Part shown: piece by piece, positions 42,259 to 52,370 of the stretch
Layout: every line of letters begins with the position of its first letter
Numbering within the stretch: the first letter of the stretch is position 1
From: Clostridiales bacterium
GTDB lineage: Bacteria; Bacillota; Clostridia; Lachnospirales; Lachnospiraceae
Assembly: GCA_018365455.1 (NCBI GenBank)
Contig: JAGZJZ010000013.1
Location: 62,001-126,000, forward strand
Length of the DNA: 64,000 nucleotides
Reading direction: 5' to 3'
Position numbers and translations under genes: made by a program
Notes under the pieces: generated by a model
What the model saw: only the letters and a program-made list of their open reading frames with translations
Told to the model about the DNA's origin: nothing
Database searches by the model: none

Positions 42259-42966
42259 ATGTTTAATATACTAGTTTGCGATGATGATAAGGAGATCATG
42301 GATGCTGTTGAAATATACTTAAACCAGGAAGGGTATGAAGTCTATAAAGCAATGGACGGGGAGTATGCCCTTCAGACCTTAAAATTGGTAGAAATTCATC
42401 TGGTTATTGCGGATATAATGATGCCGAAGCTGGATGGAATCACATTGACAAAGGAAATCAGAAAGACAAGCGGGGTACCGATTATTATTCTTTCAGCAAA
42501 ATCAGAAGATACGGATAAAATAATGGGGCTTAATAATGGGGCAGATGACTATCTGACAAAGCCTTTTAATCCACTGGAGCTTGTGGCAAGGGTGAAATCC
42601 CAGCTCAGGCGTTACACAAAGCTGGGGAATTATGTAAAAGGGGATATCACGGTGATCTATCGGACGGGCGGCCTTGTCATTAATGATGAAGAAAAGGAAG
42701 TTACGGTAGATGGAGTTGCGGTAAAACTCACCCCAATTGAATATAACGTACTGCTCCTGCTTGTGAAAAATAAAGGAAAGGTATTTTCCATAGACCAGAT
42801 CTATGAACAAATCTGGAATGAGGCGGCAATCGGTGCCGATAATACGGTAGCAGTACATATCAGACACATCAGAGAGAAGATTGAGATCAACCCCAAAAGC
42901 CCCCGGTATCTGAAAGTAGTATGGGGAATTGGCTATAAAGTAGAGAGTATAGCAGATGAAGAATGA
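42259..42966 (+). CDS. OmpR/VanR-family response regulator
   Basis: 235 residues. Receiver: CDDDKEI, phospho-acceptor in LVIADIMMPKLDG, ILSAKSE, YLTKPFNP. Winged-helix DNA-binding domain: LTPIEYNVLLLLVKNKGKVFS and VAVHIRHIREKIE, ending VWGIGYKVE. It overlaps its kinase gene by 11 bp. Sequence flavour is VanR-like. Targets are not visible; the neighbouring hydrolase or envelope genes are candidates. Confidence 0.94.
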   Translation: MFNILVCDDDKEIMDAVEIYLNQEGYEVYKAMDGEYALQTLKLVEIHLVIADIMMPKLDGITLTKEIRKTSGVPIIILSAKSEDTDKIMGLNNGADDYLTKPFNPLELVARVKSQLRRYTKLGNYVKGDITVIYRTGGLVINDEEKEVTVDGVAVKLTPIEYNVLLLLVKNKGKVFSIDQIYEQIWNEAAIGADNTVAVHIRHIREKIEINPKSPRYLKVVWGIGYKVESIADEE

Positions 42967-45199
42967 AGAAGTGGAATTAAAAGGCAAGGAAACTGAGTTT
43001 CTTGCGGCAAGAAAGATCATAACACTGACGGTAGAATACATGTCGCTAATTATTATTATCTGTTCTTTTATGATCAGTCTCAGCATGATGACTTCCCTGG
43101 AGGACTTTCAGAATGCATTTGGAAAGCCTTATCCGGAAACGGCCAAATATGAGACCCAGGTGGAAGAAAAGATCGGGCAGCTGCATGAATTTCTGGAGGG
43201 CTGCAATAAATTTGAGACAGACGGGGTCTATGATCCAGATAGAATCGTTGATATAGAAGAATATGCCCGGCATCAGAATATTACGGAAAACCGCAAAGGC
43301 GGACTCACTTACCGGCTGCATGATCTGTTGCAATGGGCACAGCAGGGGATAGAACTGGATATGGAGGAAGCATGTTCGCCTATTGGTTATAGAGATATCG
43401 GGGAATATGCCCGTGAGACGGGAAAGGACCGGGACAAGCTTTATCTGCATTTGAAAATTGCAATAGCGGGCATCTGGGAAGATGTCTGGCATTATAATAC
43501 ACTTAAAGTAGAATTTAACGGTAAGAATACCAATTTAAAATACATAGTTCTCGATAAAAATAATAAACAAATTTATGGGAACACGAATTTGTCGGAAGAA
43601 CAGATTCTGAGTCTGGGAACCTATGTAGTGCTGGATTATAAAAATCTGGAGTACGATGCCAATCTGAAATTCAAAAAAAATATATACAGTAATCTGGGAA
43701 GAGGGATTTCTCCCAACTGTATCGACAGCCGTATCATAATCGGAATCGATACGTCATTTCCGGTTCAGGATGAATTCTATGATATGAAAGAACGATATGA
43801 GAACTGGATGCCATGGAGCCGTGGGGCTGCAGTTGTATGCGGCATTTTTATGTTCATCTGGCTTTCTTCCATTGGATATTTTACCAATATCTCAGGATAT
43901 GAAAAAGGGAAATTTAATCTGATGAAAATAGACAGTTTTCCAATCGAGGTGCTGACACTTATAAGCGTTATGGTCATTGCCCTGGGTGGACATCTGGCGT
44001 ATCTGAGCTATCAGAATCTTGGGATTTTCCCTGGAATAGCAGGGGTATTGTTTTCACTGGCTGGCTTTGCAAATGGAATGTTTGTGGTTTGGTATGGCAG
44101 CATGGTGCGCCGGGTAAAGGGTGGTGTATTACTAAAATACAGTTTTATCTGGAACATGTGGCGGGAGTTGTACCATATGATTTATAGAAGAAAGATTTCC
44201 GTCAGAATTCTAGTCTGGTATATTGGATTCTTGCTTGTGATCCTCCTGGGAATCATTTTTATTACCTGCCTGGGAGTCTGGGGTCTGCCCCTGACAATAT
44301 TGATAGAGCTGCTTATCGGGATTAACTTAGTAAAGATGACGGTTCAGCAGGATGAAATTTCAATCGGTATAGAGCACATATTAAATGGAGATTTTGATTA
44401 TAAGATTGATGGATCTAAATTTTTACCCTCCAACAAAAGGCTGTCGGATTCCGTAAATAAAATGAGTAGGAGTCTGGAGTCTATTATTGAAGAGAATACG
44501 AAGAATGAAAGGCAAAAGACAGATTTAATTACAAATGTATCCCATGATATTAAAACGCCCCTGACATCTATTATCAATTATGTAGATCTGCTAAAAAGAC
44601 TGGATTTGTCAGATCAAAAGGCAAGGAATTATTTAGAAGTGCTGGATCAGAAGTCCCAGAGGCTCAAGTATCTGACAGAAGATCTGCTGGAAGCATCTAA
44701 AATCAGTTCCGGAAATATCCTTTTAGAATATATGAACATTAATTTTAAAGAACTGATCCTGCAGACAGCAGGGGAATTTGATGACCAGTTTAAAGCAAGG
44801 GGGCTGGAACTGATCACCAGCGTTCCGGATCATCCCATTATCATACGTGCAGATAATACACGGATATGGCGTGTCATAGAAAACCTGTATAATAATGTAG
44901 TAAAATATGCAATGCCTGGTACCAGAGTATATGCAGCAATTCGCACAGCGAACGAAAAGATGGTTTTTTCCATTAAAAATATATCCGAATATCTGCTTAA
45001 TATGGAAGCGGAAGAGCTGACGGAGCGTTTTATACAGGGGGATAAATCCAGAAGTACGGAAGGCAGCGGGCTTGGATTATCAATTGCAAGATCCCTTACG
45101 GAAATGCAGGGCGGTGAATTCCGAATCAGTGTAGATGGGGATCTGTTTAAAGCAGTATTAATATTTCCAATTGCAGAAGCCGGGATGAACGGTATCTAA
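42956..45199 (+). CDS. Membrane sensor histidine kinase (VanS-like) with a large extracytoplasmic domain
   Basis: 747 residues. One N-terminal helix (LIIIICSFMISLSMM, ~residues 25-45), a ~240-residue external domain, then at least four helices between ~280 and 470. HAMP-like linker residues (IEHILNGDFDYKIDGSKF) lead to the HisKA H-box NVSHDIKTPLTSIINYVDLL, the N-box VIENLYNNVVKYA and the G-box GSGLGLSIARSL. The kinase should be functional and should phosphorylate the adjacent VanR-type regulator. The extra helical block between the sensor and the kinase is more than in classical VanS. Signal unknown; an envelope stress is plausible. Confidence 0.92.
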   Translation: MKNEEVELKGKETEFLAARKIITLTVEYMSLIIIICSFMISLSMMTSLEDFQNAFGKPYPETAKYETQVEEKIGQLHEFLEGCNKFETDGVYDPDRIVDIEEYARHQNITENRKGGLTYRLHDLLQWAQQGIELDMEEACSPIGYRDIGEYARETGKDRDKLYLHLKIAIAGIWEDVWHYNTLKVEFNGKNTNLKYIVLDKNNKQIYGNTNLSEEQILSLGTYVVLDYKNLEYDANLKFKKNIYSNLGRGISPNCIDSRIIIGIDTSFPVQDEFYDMKERYENWMPWSRGAAVVCGIFMFIWLSSIGYFTNISGYEKGKFNLMKIDSFPIEVLTLISVMVIALGGHLAYLSYQNLGIFPGIAGVLFSLAGFANGMFVVWYGSMVRRVKGGVLLKYSFIWNMWRELYHMIYRRKISVRILVWYIGFLLVILLGIIFITCLGVWGLPLTILIELLIGINLVKMTVQQDEISIGIEHILNGDFDYKIDGSKFLPSNKRLSDSVNKMSRSLESIIEENTKNERQKTDLITNVSHDIKTPLTSIINYVDLLKRLDLSDQKARNYLEVLDQKSQRLKYLTEDLLEASKISSGNILLEYMNINFKELILQTAGEFDDQFKARGLELITSVPDHPIIIRADNTRIWRVIENLYNNVVKYAMPGTRVYAAIRTANEKMVFSIKNISEYLLNMEAEELTERFIQGDKSRSTEGSGLGLSIARSLTEMQGGEFRISVDGDLFKAVLIFPIAEAGMNGI

Positions 45200-45208
45200 A
45201 CATTAAAA

Positions 45209-45240
45209 CAGCCAGTCCGAGTCAAAAGCCGGACTGGCTG
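45209..45240 (-). terminator. Terminator of the YesL-like gene
   Basis: CAGCCAGTCCG (45209-45219) / CGGACTGGCTG (45230-45240). On the minus strand TTTTAATG follows, so it mainly serves the minus-strand gene; it may also stop the kinase transcript. Confidence 0.75.
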
Positions 45241-45264
45241 ATACAATCATACATCAGTATGTAT

Positions 45265-45996
45265 TTATTCAGATTTTTCTTTTGTGGAACCTGTTGTAGG
45301 AGATAAATTCTTAAATGCTGTCGGTTCCAAAATCTCAGGGATCTCGTCAGAAATACTTTCCTCATTTTCTTCGTCCGGAATATAATGATCAAAGATCTTC
45401 GCGAAGAAATATGAATTAATAAATGCAATCAGTGCAAAACCAATCAGAATCCATACGATCAGACCATAGGCAAATACAATAGGGATCATCAGAGTAGCTC
45501 CGGCAGGAACAACAGCAACAATCAGGATTAAAAATGTATATGGAAGATGTCGGATGGACATAAACAGCGAATTCTTGAAGGTGTTCTTAATAGAATTCAC
45601 AAATTTGGATAAAATCGGGAAAATGTAAGATAATACAAATGCATACACAACTGCAACAACCATAAGACCATAACGCATAACAGTAGTCAGTGTGGATTTC
45701 ATCTGTCCGGTAATACGGAAATCCATCAGCAGGATAATACCGGCTACGAACATAATCAGCCAGATAATCGTACTCTGCTTGAAATTTTCCTTAAAAGATT
45801 TGAAGAAACTCTTTATAATATAGGATTCCTCATTACGCGCCATTTTCAGCGTGACATAATACATAGCCGTACAGGAAGCTCCGATGGTAACAACCGGAAT
45901 ACAGCATATTAGAAATACAACGTTTAACATCATCAAGTCTGCTACCCTGGACATAAAAGTGAAGAACTTATTGTCCATACTAAAAAATCTACCCAT
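45265..45996 (-). CDS. YesL-like DUF624 membrane protein
   Basis: 243 residues with five to six hydrophobic segments. The DUF624 pattern is clear: KFFTFMSRVADLMMLNVVFLICCIPVVTIGASCTAMYYVTLKM, then SFFKSFKENFKQSTIIWLI. The C-terminal ~35 residues are acidic and cytosolic. In Bacillus and Clostridia yesL-type genes often sit with sugar transporters or two-component systems; no such partner is within the same strand here. Role unknown. AAAGAGGT lies before the ATG. Confidence 0.85.
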   Translation of the reverse strand: MGRFFSMDNKFFTFMSRVADLMMLNVVFLICCIPVVTIGASCTAMYYVTLKMARNEESYIIKSFFKSFKENFKQSTIIWLIMFVAGIILLMDFRITGQMKSTLTTVMRYGLMVVAVVYAFVLSYIFPILSKFVNSIKNTFKNSLFMSIRHLPYTFLILIVAVVPAGATLMIPIVFAYGLIVWILIGFALIAFINSYFFAKIFDHYIPDEENEESISDEIPEILEPTAFKNLSPTTGSTKEKSE

Positions 45997-46121
45997 TCTA
46001 AAATACCTCTTTTAACGATTTATTTGTTTATAACAAATTATATAGGATTATAGGGAAAAATGCAAATAAATAAAGCATAAACTTGGGGAAATGAGCATAA
46101 CTTACAAAATTTTTTTCCTCC

Positions 46122-46150
46122 TTGACTTTTTATTCCGTGCTACATATAAT
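46122..46150 (+). promoter_or_regulatory. ileS promoter
   Basis: -35 TTGACT (46122-46127), 17-bp spacer, -10 TATAAT (46145-46150). Transcription should begin near 46157 at the T-box leader. Confidence 0.88.
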
Positions 46151-46156
46151 GAAAAT

Positions 46157-46423
46157 TAGCAATATATATAGAAAAGACGATGACGAAGACAGTACATTTA
46201 TAATACCGGAGAATATCCGGTGCGAAATTTTCAGCGAGCCGGTGGTGGTGGAAGACCGGTAAGAGTAGGATAAATGGAATATCACTTCAGAGTTTCAGGC
46301 TGAATAACAGTAGGCGCTGACGGTTTTCCGCCGTTAACAGGAACGCGTATGTCAGTATGTTGTAACAGGTGGTTAACGAAGTGTATAGCTCTCGTCCTTT
46401 TACAGGGATGGGAGCTTTTTTTG
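46157..46423 (+). promoter_or_regulatory. T-box leader (Ile specifier) controlling ileS
   Basis: Stem I starts with GATGACGAAGACAGTA (46179). The distal loop AGCGAGCCGGTGGTGGTGGA and the 3' side GGAAT-ATC-ACTTCAGAG place the specifier ATC (Ile) at 46281-46283. The T-box core AGGTGGTTAACGAAG is at 46367-46381. The terminator is AGCTCTCGTCC (46387-46397) / GGATGGGAGCT (46406-46416) followed by seven T. Uncharged tRNA-Ile should favour readthrough into ileS. Confidence 0.9.
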
Positions 46424-46514
46424 GCACATTCATCCTGCAGACTGGAACGCACAGCAGGCATAAAGCAATTTTTAATTACCCAAAGACGTATAAAATTTAA
46501 GGAGGAATATATTC

Positions 46515-49500
46515 ATGTACGACAAAGTTTCTACGAATCTTAATTTTGTTGACCGGGAGAAGAAGACAGAGAAGTTCTGGGAAGACAATCAAATTTTTGC
46601 AAAGAGTATTGATAACCGCGAGGGATGTGATACTTACACATTCTATGACGGACCGCCAACAGCAAATGGCAAACCTCATATCGGCCACGTCTTAACCCGT
46701 GTGATCAAAGACATGATTCCAAGATACCAGACCATGAAAGGGAAGATGGTTCCCCGTAAAGCCGGCTGGGATACCCATGGCCTGCCTGTTGAGCTGGAAG
46801 TGGAAAAAATGCTGGGTCTGGACGGAAAAGAACAGATTGAAGAATATGGTCTGGAACCATTTATCAAATATTGTAAAGACAGTGTATGGAAATACAAGGG
46901 CATGTGGGAAGACTTTTCTGCAACCGTTGGATTCTGGGCAGATATGGAGCATCCATATGTGACGTATGACAACAACTTTATCGAGTCCGAATGGTGGGCG
47001 CTAAAGCAGATCTGGGATAAAGGACTGTTATATAAAGGATATAAAATCGTACCTTACTGCCCGCGTTGCGGAACGCCCCTTTCCAGCCATGAGGTAGCCC
47101 AGGGATATAAGGATGTAAAAGAACGTTCAGCGATTGCTAAATTCAAGGTAAAAGACGAAGATGCATATATTCTGGCATGGACAACCACACCTTGGACATT
47201 GCCTTCAAACGTGGCACTCTGCGTAAATCCAAATGAGACTTATGTGAAGGTATCCATGAAAGAAGACGATACGGTTTATTATCTGGCACAGGCTCTTTGC
47301 GATAAGGTACTGGGCGAAGAGACCTATGAAGTTCAGGAAACCTATGTAGGAAGTGATTTGGAATATAAAGAATACGAGCCATTATTCCCATTTACCACAC
47401 CGGCGAAAAAGGCTTATTTTGTAACCTGTGATACCTATGTTACTTTAACTGACGGTACCGGAGTGGTTCACATTGCGCCGGCATTCGGTGAAGATGACTC
47501 CCAGGTAGGAAGAAGATATGACCTGCCATTTCTTCAGCTGGTAGACGGCAAGGGTGAGATGACCGACGAGACACCATGGGCAGGAACGTTCTGTAAAAAA
47601 GCAGATCCCCTCGTACTGGAAGATTTAAAATCAAGAGGACTTTTATTCTCTGCACCCCAGTTTGAGCACAGCTATCCTCACTGCTGGAGATGTGACACCC
47701 CTCTGATCTACTATGCACGTGAATCCTGGTTCATCAAAATGACAGCTGTAAAAGAGGATCTGATCAGAAATAATAACACCATTAACTGGATACCCGAAAG
47801 CATCGGAAAAGGACGCTTCGGAGACTGGCTGGAGAACGTACAGGACTGGGGAATCAGCCGTAACCGCTATTGGGGAACGCCGCTGAATGTCTGGGAATGT
47901 GAATGCGGACATATGCATTCCATCGGAAGCATTGCGGAATTAAAAGAAATGTCGGATAACTGTCCGGAAGATATCGAACTGCACCGCCCATTCATAGATG
48001 CTGTAACCATCAAATGTCCTCACTGCGGGAAAGAAATGCATCGTGTACCGGAAGTAATTGACTGCTGGTTTGACTCCGGGGCAATGCCGTTTGCACAGCA
48101 TCATTATCCGTTTGAGAACCAGGAATTATTCAAACAGCAATTCCCGGCAAACTTTATTTCAGAAGCGGTAGACCAGACACGGGGATGGTTTTATTCCCTC
48201 TTGGCGATTTCCACACTGATCTTTAATGAAGCGCCGTATAAGAATGTTATCGTACTGGGCCATGTTCAGGATGAGAACGGACAGAAGATGAGTAAATCCA
48301 AGGGAAATGCAGTAGACCCGTTCGATGCCCTTTCCACATACGGAGCAGATGCGATCCGCTGGTATTTCTATGTGAACAGCGCTCCCTGGCTGCCAAACCG
48401 TTTCCATGGAAAAGCAGTAACGGAAGGACAGCGTAAATTTATGGGTACTCTTTGGAATACCTATGCATTTTTCGTGCTTTATGCAAATATAGATGAATTT
48501 GACGCTGCAAAATATAGTTTGGAATATGATAAGCTGCCGGTTATGGACAAATGGCTGCTGTCCAAAATGAATACCCTGATTCAGACCGTAGATGAGAACC
48601 TTGGCAATTACAAAATTCCGGAATCAGCAAGAGCTTTACAGGAATTTGTAGATGACATGAGTAACTGGTATGTACGCAGAAGCCGTGAGCGTTTCTGGGC
48701 GAAGGGCATGGAGCAGGATAAAATCAATGCATATATGACATTGTATACGGCTCTTGTAAACGTATGCAAGGCTGCAGCACCGATGATTCCATTTATGACA
48801 GAGGATATCTACCAGAATCTGGTCTGCAATATCAACAAGACAGCACCGGAAAGCATTCACCTGTGTGACTTCCCCACAGCGGACCTGGCACAGATCGACA
48901 AAGACCTGGAAGCAAATATGGACGAAGTCCTGAAAATTGTTGTTATGGGACGCGCATGCAGAAATTCAGCGAATATCAAGAACAGACAGCCCATTGGAAA
49001 TATGTTTGTGAAAGCTCCTTTTGAATTGCCGGAGTTCTTTGTGGATATCATCAGAGAAGAATTAAATACCAAAAAAGTAACCTTTACCAATGATGTAAGA
49101 AACTTTACTTCCTATAGCTTTAAGCCCCAGCTTAAAACCGTGGGACCTAAATATGGAAAACTTCTTGGAGGAATCCGCCAGGCGCTTCCCCAGTTAGATG
49201 GAAATGCTGCCATGGATGAATTGAACGGAAACGGTTCCATAAAGCTTGACATAAACGGAACAGAGGTTGTATTATTAGAAGAGGATCTGCTGATTGAAAC
49301 AGCGCAGATGGAAGGATATGTGTCAGAACAGGATAACGAAATTACCGTTGTGCTGGATACAAACCTCACTCCGGAGCTGATTGAAGAAGGTTTCGTCAGA
49401 GAGCTGATCAGTAAGGTACAGACCATGAGAAAAGAAGCGGGCTTTGAAGTGACAGACAGAGTCGTGGTTTATGCAATAGACAATCAGAAGATTGAAAAAA

Positions 49501-49634
49501 TATTAGAAGAGCACAGAGAAGAGATTAAGTCAGAAGTTCTGGCTGATGATATTGTGACAGGCTCTGCAAACGGCTATGTAAAGGAATGGAACATCAACGG
49601 GGAGACAGTAACCATGGGCGTGGAGAAGGTGTAA
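46515..49634 (+). CDS. ileS: Isoleucyl-tRNA synthetase
   Basis: 1039 residues, the length of the long (IleS2-like) type. GPPTANGKPHIGHVL contains the HIGH signature near residue 50. The editing CP1 domain has WTTTPWTLPSNVAL. KMSKSKGNAVDPFD is the catalytic loop near 590. It charges tRNA-Ile and edits valine in the cytoplasm. AAGGAGGAAT precedes the ATG. Long-type, mupirocin-insensitive IleS2 enzymes lack the zinc-binding C-terminal tail of IleS1; no closing CxxC pair is visible at this C-terminus, which fits. The gene sits behind its T-box leader, with glgP following 26 bp downstream. Confidence 0.97.
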   Translation: MYDKVSTNLNFVDREKKTEKFWEDNQIFAKSIDNREGCDTYTFYDGPPTANGKPHIGHVLTRVIKDMIPRYQTMKGKMVPRKAGWDTHGLPVELEVEKMLGLDGKEQIEEYGLEPFIKYCKDSVWKYKGMWEDFSATVGFWADMEHPYVTYDNNFIESEWWALKQIWDKGLLYKGYKIVPYCPRCGTPLSSHEVAQGYKDVKERSAIAKFKVKDEDAYILAWTTTPWTLPSNVALCVNPNETYVKVSMKEDDTVYYLAQALCDKVLGEETYEVQETYVGSDLEYKEYEPLFPFTTPAKKAYFVTCDTYVTLTDGTGVVHIAPAFGEDDSQVGRRYDLPFLQLVDGKGEMTDETPWAGTFCKKADPLVLEDLKSRGLLFSAPQFEHSYPHCWRCDTPLIYYARESWFIKMTAVKEDLIRNNNTINWIPESIGKGRFGDWLENVQDWGISRNRYWGTPLNVWECECGHMHSIGSIAELKEMSDNCPEDIELHRPFIDAVTIKCPHCGKEMHRVPEVIDCWFDSGAMPFAQHHYPFENQELFKQQFPANFISEAVDQTRGWFYSLLAISTLIFNEAPYKNVIVLGHVQDENGQKMSKSKGNAVDPFDALSTYGADAIRWYFYVNSAPWLPNRFHGKAVTEGQRKFMGTLWNTYAFFVLYANIDEFDAAKYSLEYDKLPVMDKWLLSKMNTLIQTVDENLGNYKIPESARALQEFVDDMSNWYVRRSRERFWAKGMEQDKINAYMTLYTALVNVCKAAAPMIPFMTEDIYQNLVCNINKTAPESIHLCDFPTADLAQIDKDLEANMDEVLKIVVMGRACRNSANIKNRQPIGNMFVKAPFELPEFFVDIIREELNTKKVTFTNDVRNFTSYSFKPQLKTVGPKYGKLLGGIRQALPQLDGNAAMDELNGNGSIKLDINGTEVVLLEEDLLIETAQMEGYVSEQDNEITVVLDTNLTPELIEEGFVRELISKVQTMRKEAGFEVTDRVVVYAIDNQKIEKILEEHREEIKSEVLADDIVTGSANGYVKEWNINGETVTMGVEKV

Positions 49635-49660
49635 TATACCAGAAAACAGGAGGATGGTTC

Positions 49661-52117
49661 ATGAGTAAAAAATTTGACAAGGAAGCATTTATTAACGATG
49701 TTAAGGCTAATGTAAAAACCTTATATCGTAAGACGATTGAGGAAGCGACGAAACAGCAGGTATTTCAGGCGGTGTCCTATACGATTAAAGATACAATTAT
49801 AGATAACTGGCTGGCAACCCAGAAACAGTACGAAGAAGATGACCCGAAGACAGTGTATTATATGTCTATGGAGTTTCTGATGGGGCGTGCCCTGGGCAAT
49901 AATCTGATTAATCTCACAGAGTATAACGATGTGAAAGAGGCATTAGAGGAAATCGGATTTGATCTGAATGTAATCGAGGATGAAGAGCCGGATGCAGCGC
50001 TTGGAAATGGAGGGCTTGGACGTCTTGCGGCATGTTTCCTGGATTCACTTGCTACTCTTGGATATTCTTCCTATGGCTGCGGTATTCGTTACCGTTATGG
50101 GATGTTTAAACAGAAAATAGAAAATGGTTTTCAGATTGAAGTGCCGGATAACTGGTTAAAGGACGGCAATCCTTTCGAACTGCGCCGTCCGGAATATGCC
50201 AAAGAAGTGAAGTTTGGCGGATATGTACGTGTGGTATATGATGAAGAGACCAGAAGAAACCGCTTCATCCAGGAAGGCTGCCAGTCCGTGCGTGCCATTC
50301 CTTTTGATATTCCCATTGTGGGATATGACAACCGTATCGTGAATACGCTGCGTGTCTGGGATGCAGAAGCCATTAACGACTTCCAGCTGGATTCCTTTGA
50401 CAAGGGAGATTACCAGAAAGCGGTAGAGCAGGAAAACCTGGCGCGGAACATTGTAGAAGTTCTTTACCCCAATGACAATCATTATGCCGGCAAAGAACTC
50501 CGCTTAAAACAGCAGTACTTCTTCATTTCCGCCAGCGTACAGGCAGCAATAGAGAAATATAAGAAAAAACATTCCGATATGAGGAAATTCTACGAAAAAG
50601 TCACATTCCAGTTAAATGATACCCATCCTACAGTAGCGGTAGCGGAATTAATGCGTATCCTGGTAGATGAAGAAAATCTGGAATGGGATGAAGCATGGGA
50701 AGTGACAACGAAGACCTGTGCATATACAAACCATACTATCATGGCGGAAGCTCTGGAAAAATGGCCGATAGAGTTATTTTCCAGGCTGCTTCCCCGTATT
50801 TACCAGATTATTGAAGAGATCAACCGCAGATTCCTCATTGAGGTTGGCAGAAAATATCCGGGTGACCAGAATAAAGTCAACAAGATGGCAATCATACATG
50901 ACGGACAGGTGAAGATGGCACATCTTGCGATTGTAGCCGGTTACTCTGTAAATGGTGTGGCACAGCTTCATACCGAGATCCTGAAAAAGCAGGAGTTAAG
51001 GGATTTCTATGAAATGATGCCTGAAAAGTTCAACAATAAGACCAATGGTATTACCCAGAGAAGATTCCTTCTTCATGCGAATCCGCTGCTGGCTGATTGG
51101 GTAACCGCCCACATTGGGGATGAGTGGATTACAGACCTGCCACAGATTTCCAAATTAAAGATCTATGCAGAGGACAAAAAAGCACAGCAGGAATTTATGA
51201 ACATCAAATACCAGAATAAGGTCCGTCTTGCCAAATATATTTTAGAGCACAACGGTGTGGAAATCGATCCCCGTTCCATCTATGATGTACAGGTAAAGAG
51301 GCTACATGAATACAAACGCCAGCTGATGAACATTCTGCATGTTATGTATTTATACAATACCATTAAAGATCACCCGGAAATGGAGTTCTATCCCAGAACA
51401 TTTATATTCGGTGCCAAGGCAGCAGCAGGCTACCGCCGTGCGAAGCTTACCATTAAGCTGATCAATGCAGTGGCGGATGTTGTAAATAATGACAGATCTA
51501 TAAAAGGCAAACTGAAAGTGGTATTTATTGAAGATTATCGTGTATCCAATGCGGAATTGATTTTCGCAGCATCGGATGTATCGGAGCAGATCTCAACGGC
51601 AAGTAAAGAAGCATCCGGTACCGGTAATATGAAATTTATGTTAAACGGAGCCCCGACCCTGGGCACCATGGACGGGGCAAATGTGGAAATCGTTGAAGAA
51701 GTTGGGGAAGAGAACGCATTTATCTTCGGGCTTAGTGCGGACGAAGTAATTAACTTTGAGAATAACGGCGGCTATCACCCAATGGATTATTTTAACAATG
51801 ATCAGGATATCCGCAGGGTACTGATGCAGCTGATCAATGGGGAATATGCAAAGGATGACCCGGAACGTTTCCGTGAAATCTACAACTCTCTGTTAAATAC
51901 CAATAGCAGCGACAGAGCAGATACCTACTTTATTCTGGCTGACTTTAAGTCCTATGCACAGGCACAGAAGAAGGTGGAAGAAGCATACCGCGACGAAGCT
52001 CGTTGGGCGAAAATGGCTATTCTGAACGTAGCTAGCAGCGGTAAGTTCACTTCAGACAGAACAATTCAGCAGTATGTGGATGAAATCTGGCATTTGGATA
52101 AAGTAGTAATCGAGTAG
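49661..52117 (+). CDS. glgP: Glycogen/maltodextrin phosphorylase
   Basis: 818 residues from the ATG at 49661 after AGGAGG; the earlier frame overlaps ileS. Family segments DEEPDAALGNGGLGRLAACFLDS, WDAEAINDFQLDSF, NDTHPTVAVAELMRIL and the PLP-lysine region EASGTGNMKFMLNGAPTLG (GNMK holds the cofactor lysine) are all intact. It cleaves alpha-1,4-glucan with phosphate to glucose-1-phosphate. Only 26 bp separate it from ileS, so readthrough from the T-box promoter is possible, giving an unexpected link between isoleucine supply and glycogen use. A strong terminator follows. Confidence 0.95.
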   Translation: MSKKFDKEAFINDVKANVKTLYRKTIEEATKQQVFQAVSYTIKDTIIDNWLATQKQYEEDDPKTVYYMSMEFLMGRALGNNLINLTEYNDVKEALEEIGFDLNVIEDEEPDAALGNGGLGRLAACFLDSLATLGYSSYGCGIRYRYGMFKQKIENGFQIEVPDNWLKDGNPFELRRPEYAKEVKFGGYVRVVYDEETRRNRFIQEGCQSVRAIPFDIPIVGYDNRIVNTLRVWDAEAINDFQLDSFDKGDYQKAVEQENLARNIVEVLYPNDNHYAGKELRLKQQYFFISASVQAAIEKYKKKHSDMRKFYEKVTFQLNDTHPTVAVAELMRILVDEENLEWDEAWEVTTKTCAYTNHTIMAEALEKWPIELFSRLLPRIYQIIEEINRRFLIEVGRKYPGDQNKVNKMAIIHDGQVKMAHLAIVAGYSVNGVAQLHTEILKKQELRDFYEMMPEKFNNKTNGITQRRFLLHANPLLADWVTAHIGDEWITDLPQISKLKIYAEDKKAQQEFMNIKYQNKVRLAKYILEHNGVEIDPRSIYDVQVKRLHEYKRQLMNILHVMYLYNTIKDHPEMEFYPRTFIFGAKAAAGYRRAKLTIKLINAVADVVNNDRSIKGKLKVVFIEDYRVSNAELIFAASDVSEQISTASKEASGTGNMKFMLNGAPTLGTMDGANVEIVEEVGEENAFIFGLSADEVINFENNGGYHPMDYFNNDQDIRRVLMQLINGEYAKDDPERFREIYNSLLNTNSSDRADTYFILADFKSYAQAQKKVEEAYRDEARWAKMAILNVASSGKFTSDRTIQQYVDEIWHLDKVVIE

Positions 52118-52157
52118 AAAAAGCTGCTTTTCATCAAGCAGGATATTTTAATATGAA

Positions 52158-52241
52158 AAGCTTGGTATATTAATTTTATTGCGGGCAATTCGGCAGATGA
52201 CCGGATTATCTGCAATAAGATAAGTATGCCAGGCTTTTTGT
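52158..52241 (+). terminator. Terminator after glgP
   Basis: Outer stem AAGCTTGGTAT (52158-52168) / ATGCCAGGCTT (52226-52236) with G-U pairs. Nested inside are TTATTGC / GCAATAA and GCAGAT / ATCTGC. TTTTTGTTTTTT follows. Confidence 0.75.
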
Positions 52242-52370
52242 TTTTTCCTTTTTAATAAGTTGCCCAGAGCATAGTTAAAAGTGGAGTTTAAAACAGATAA
52301 TTAAAAAATTTCCCTGATTTATGCATAATATAGAAATCCGGTAATATACATAAGACAAGGAAGGTGCGCC

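Noticed and set aside
52320..52345. CATAATAT as a sigma-E promoter of spoIID
   Set aside because: No suitable -35 ATA element at 14-16 bp upstream.
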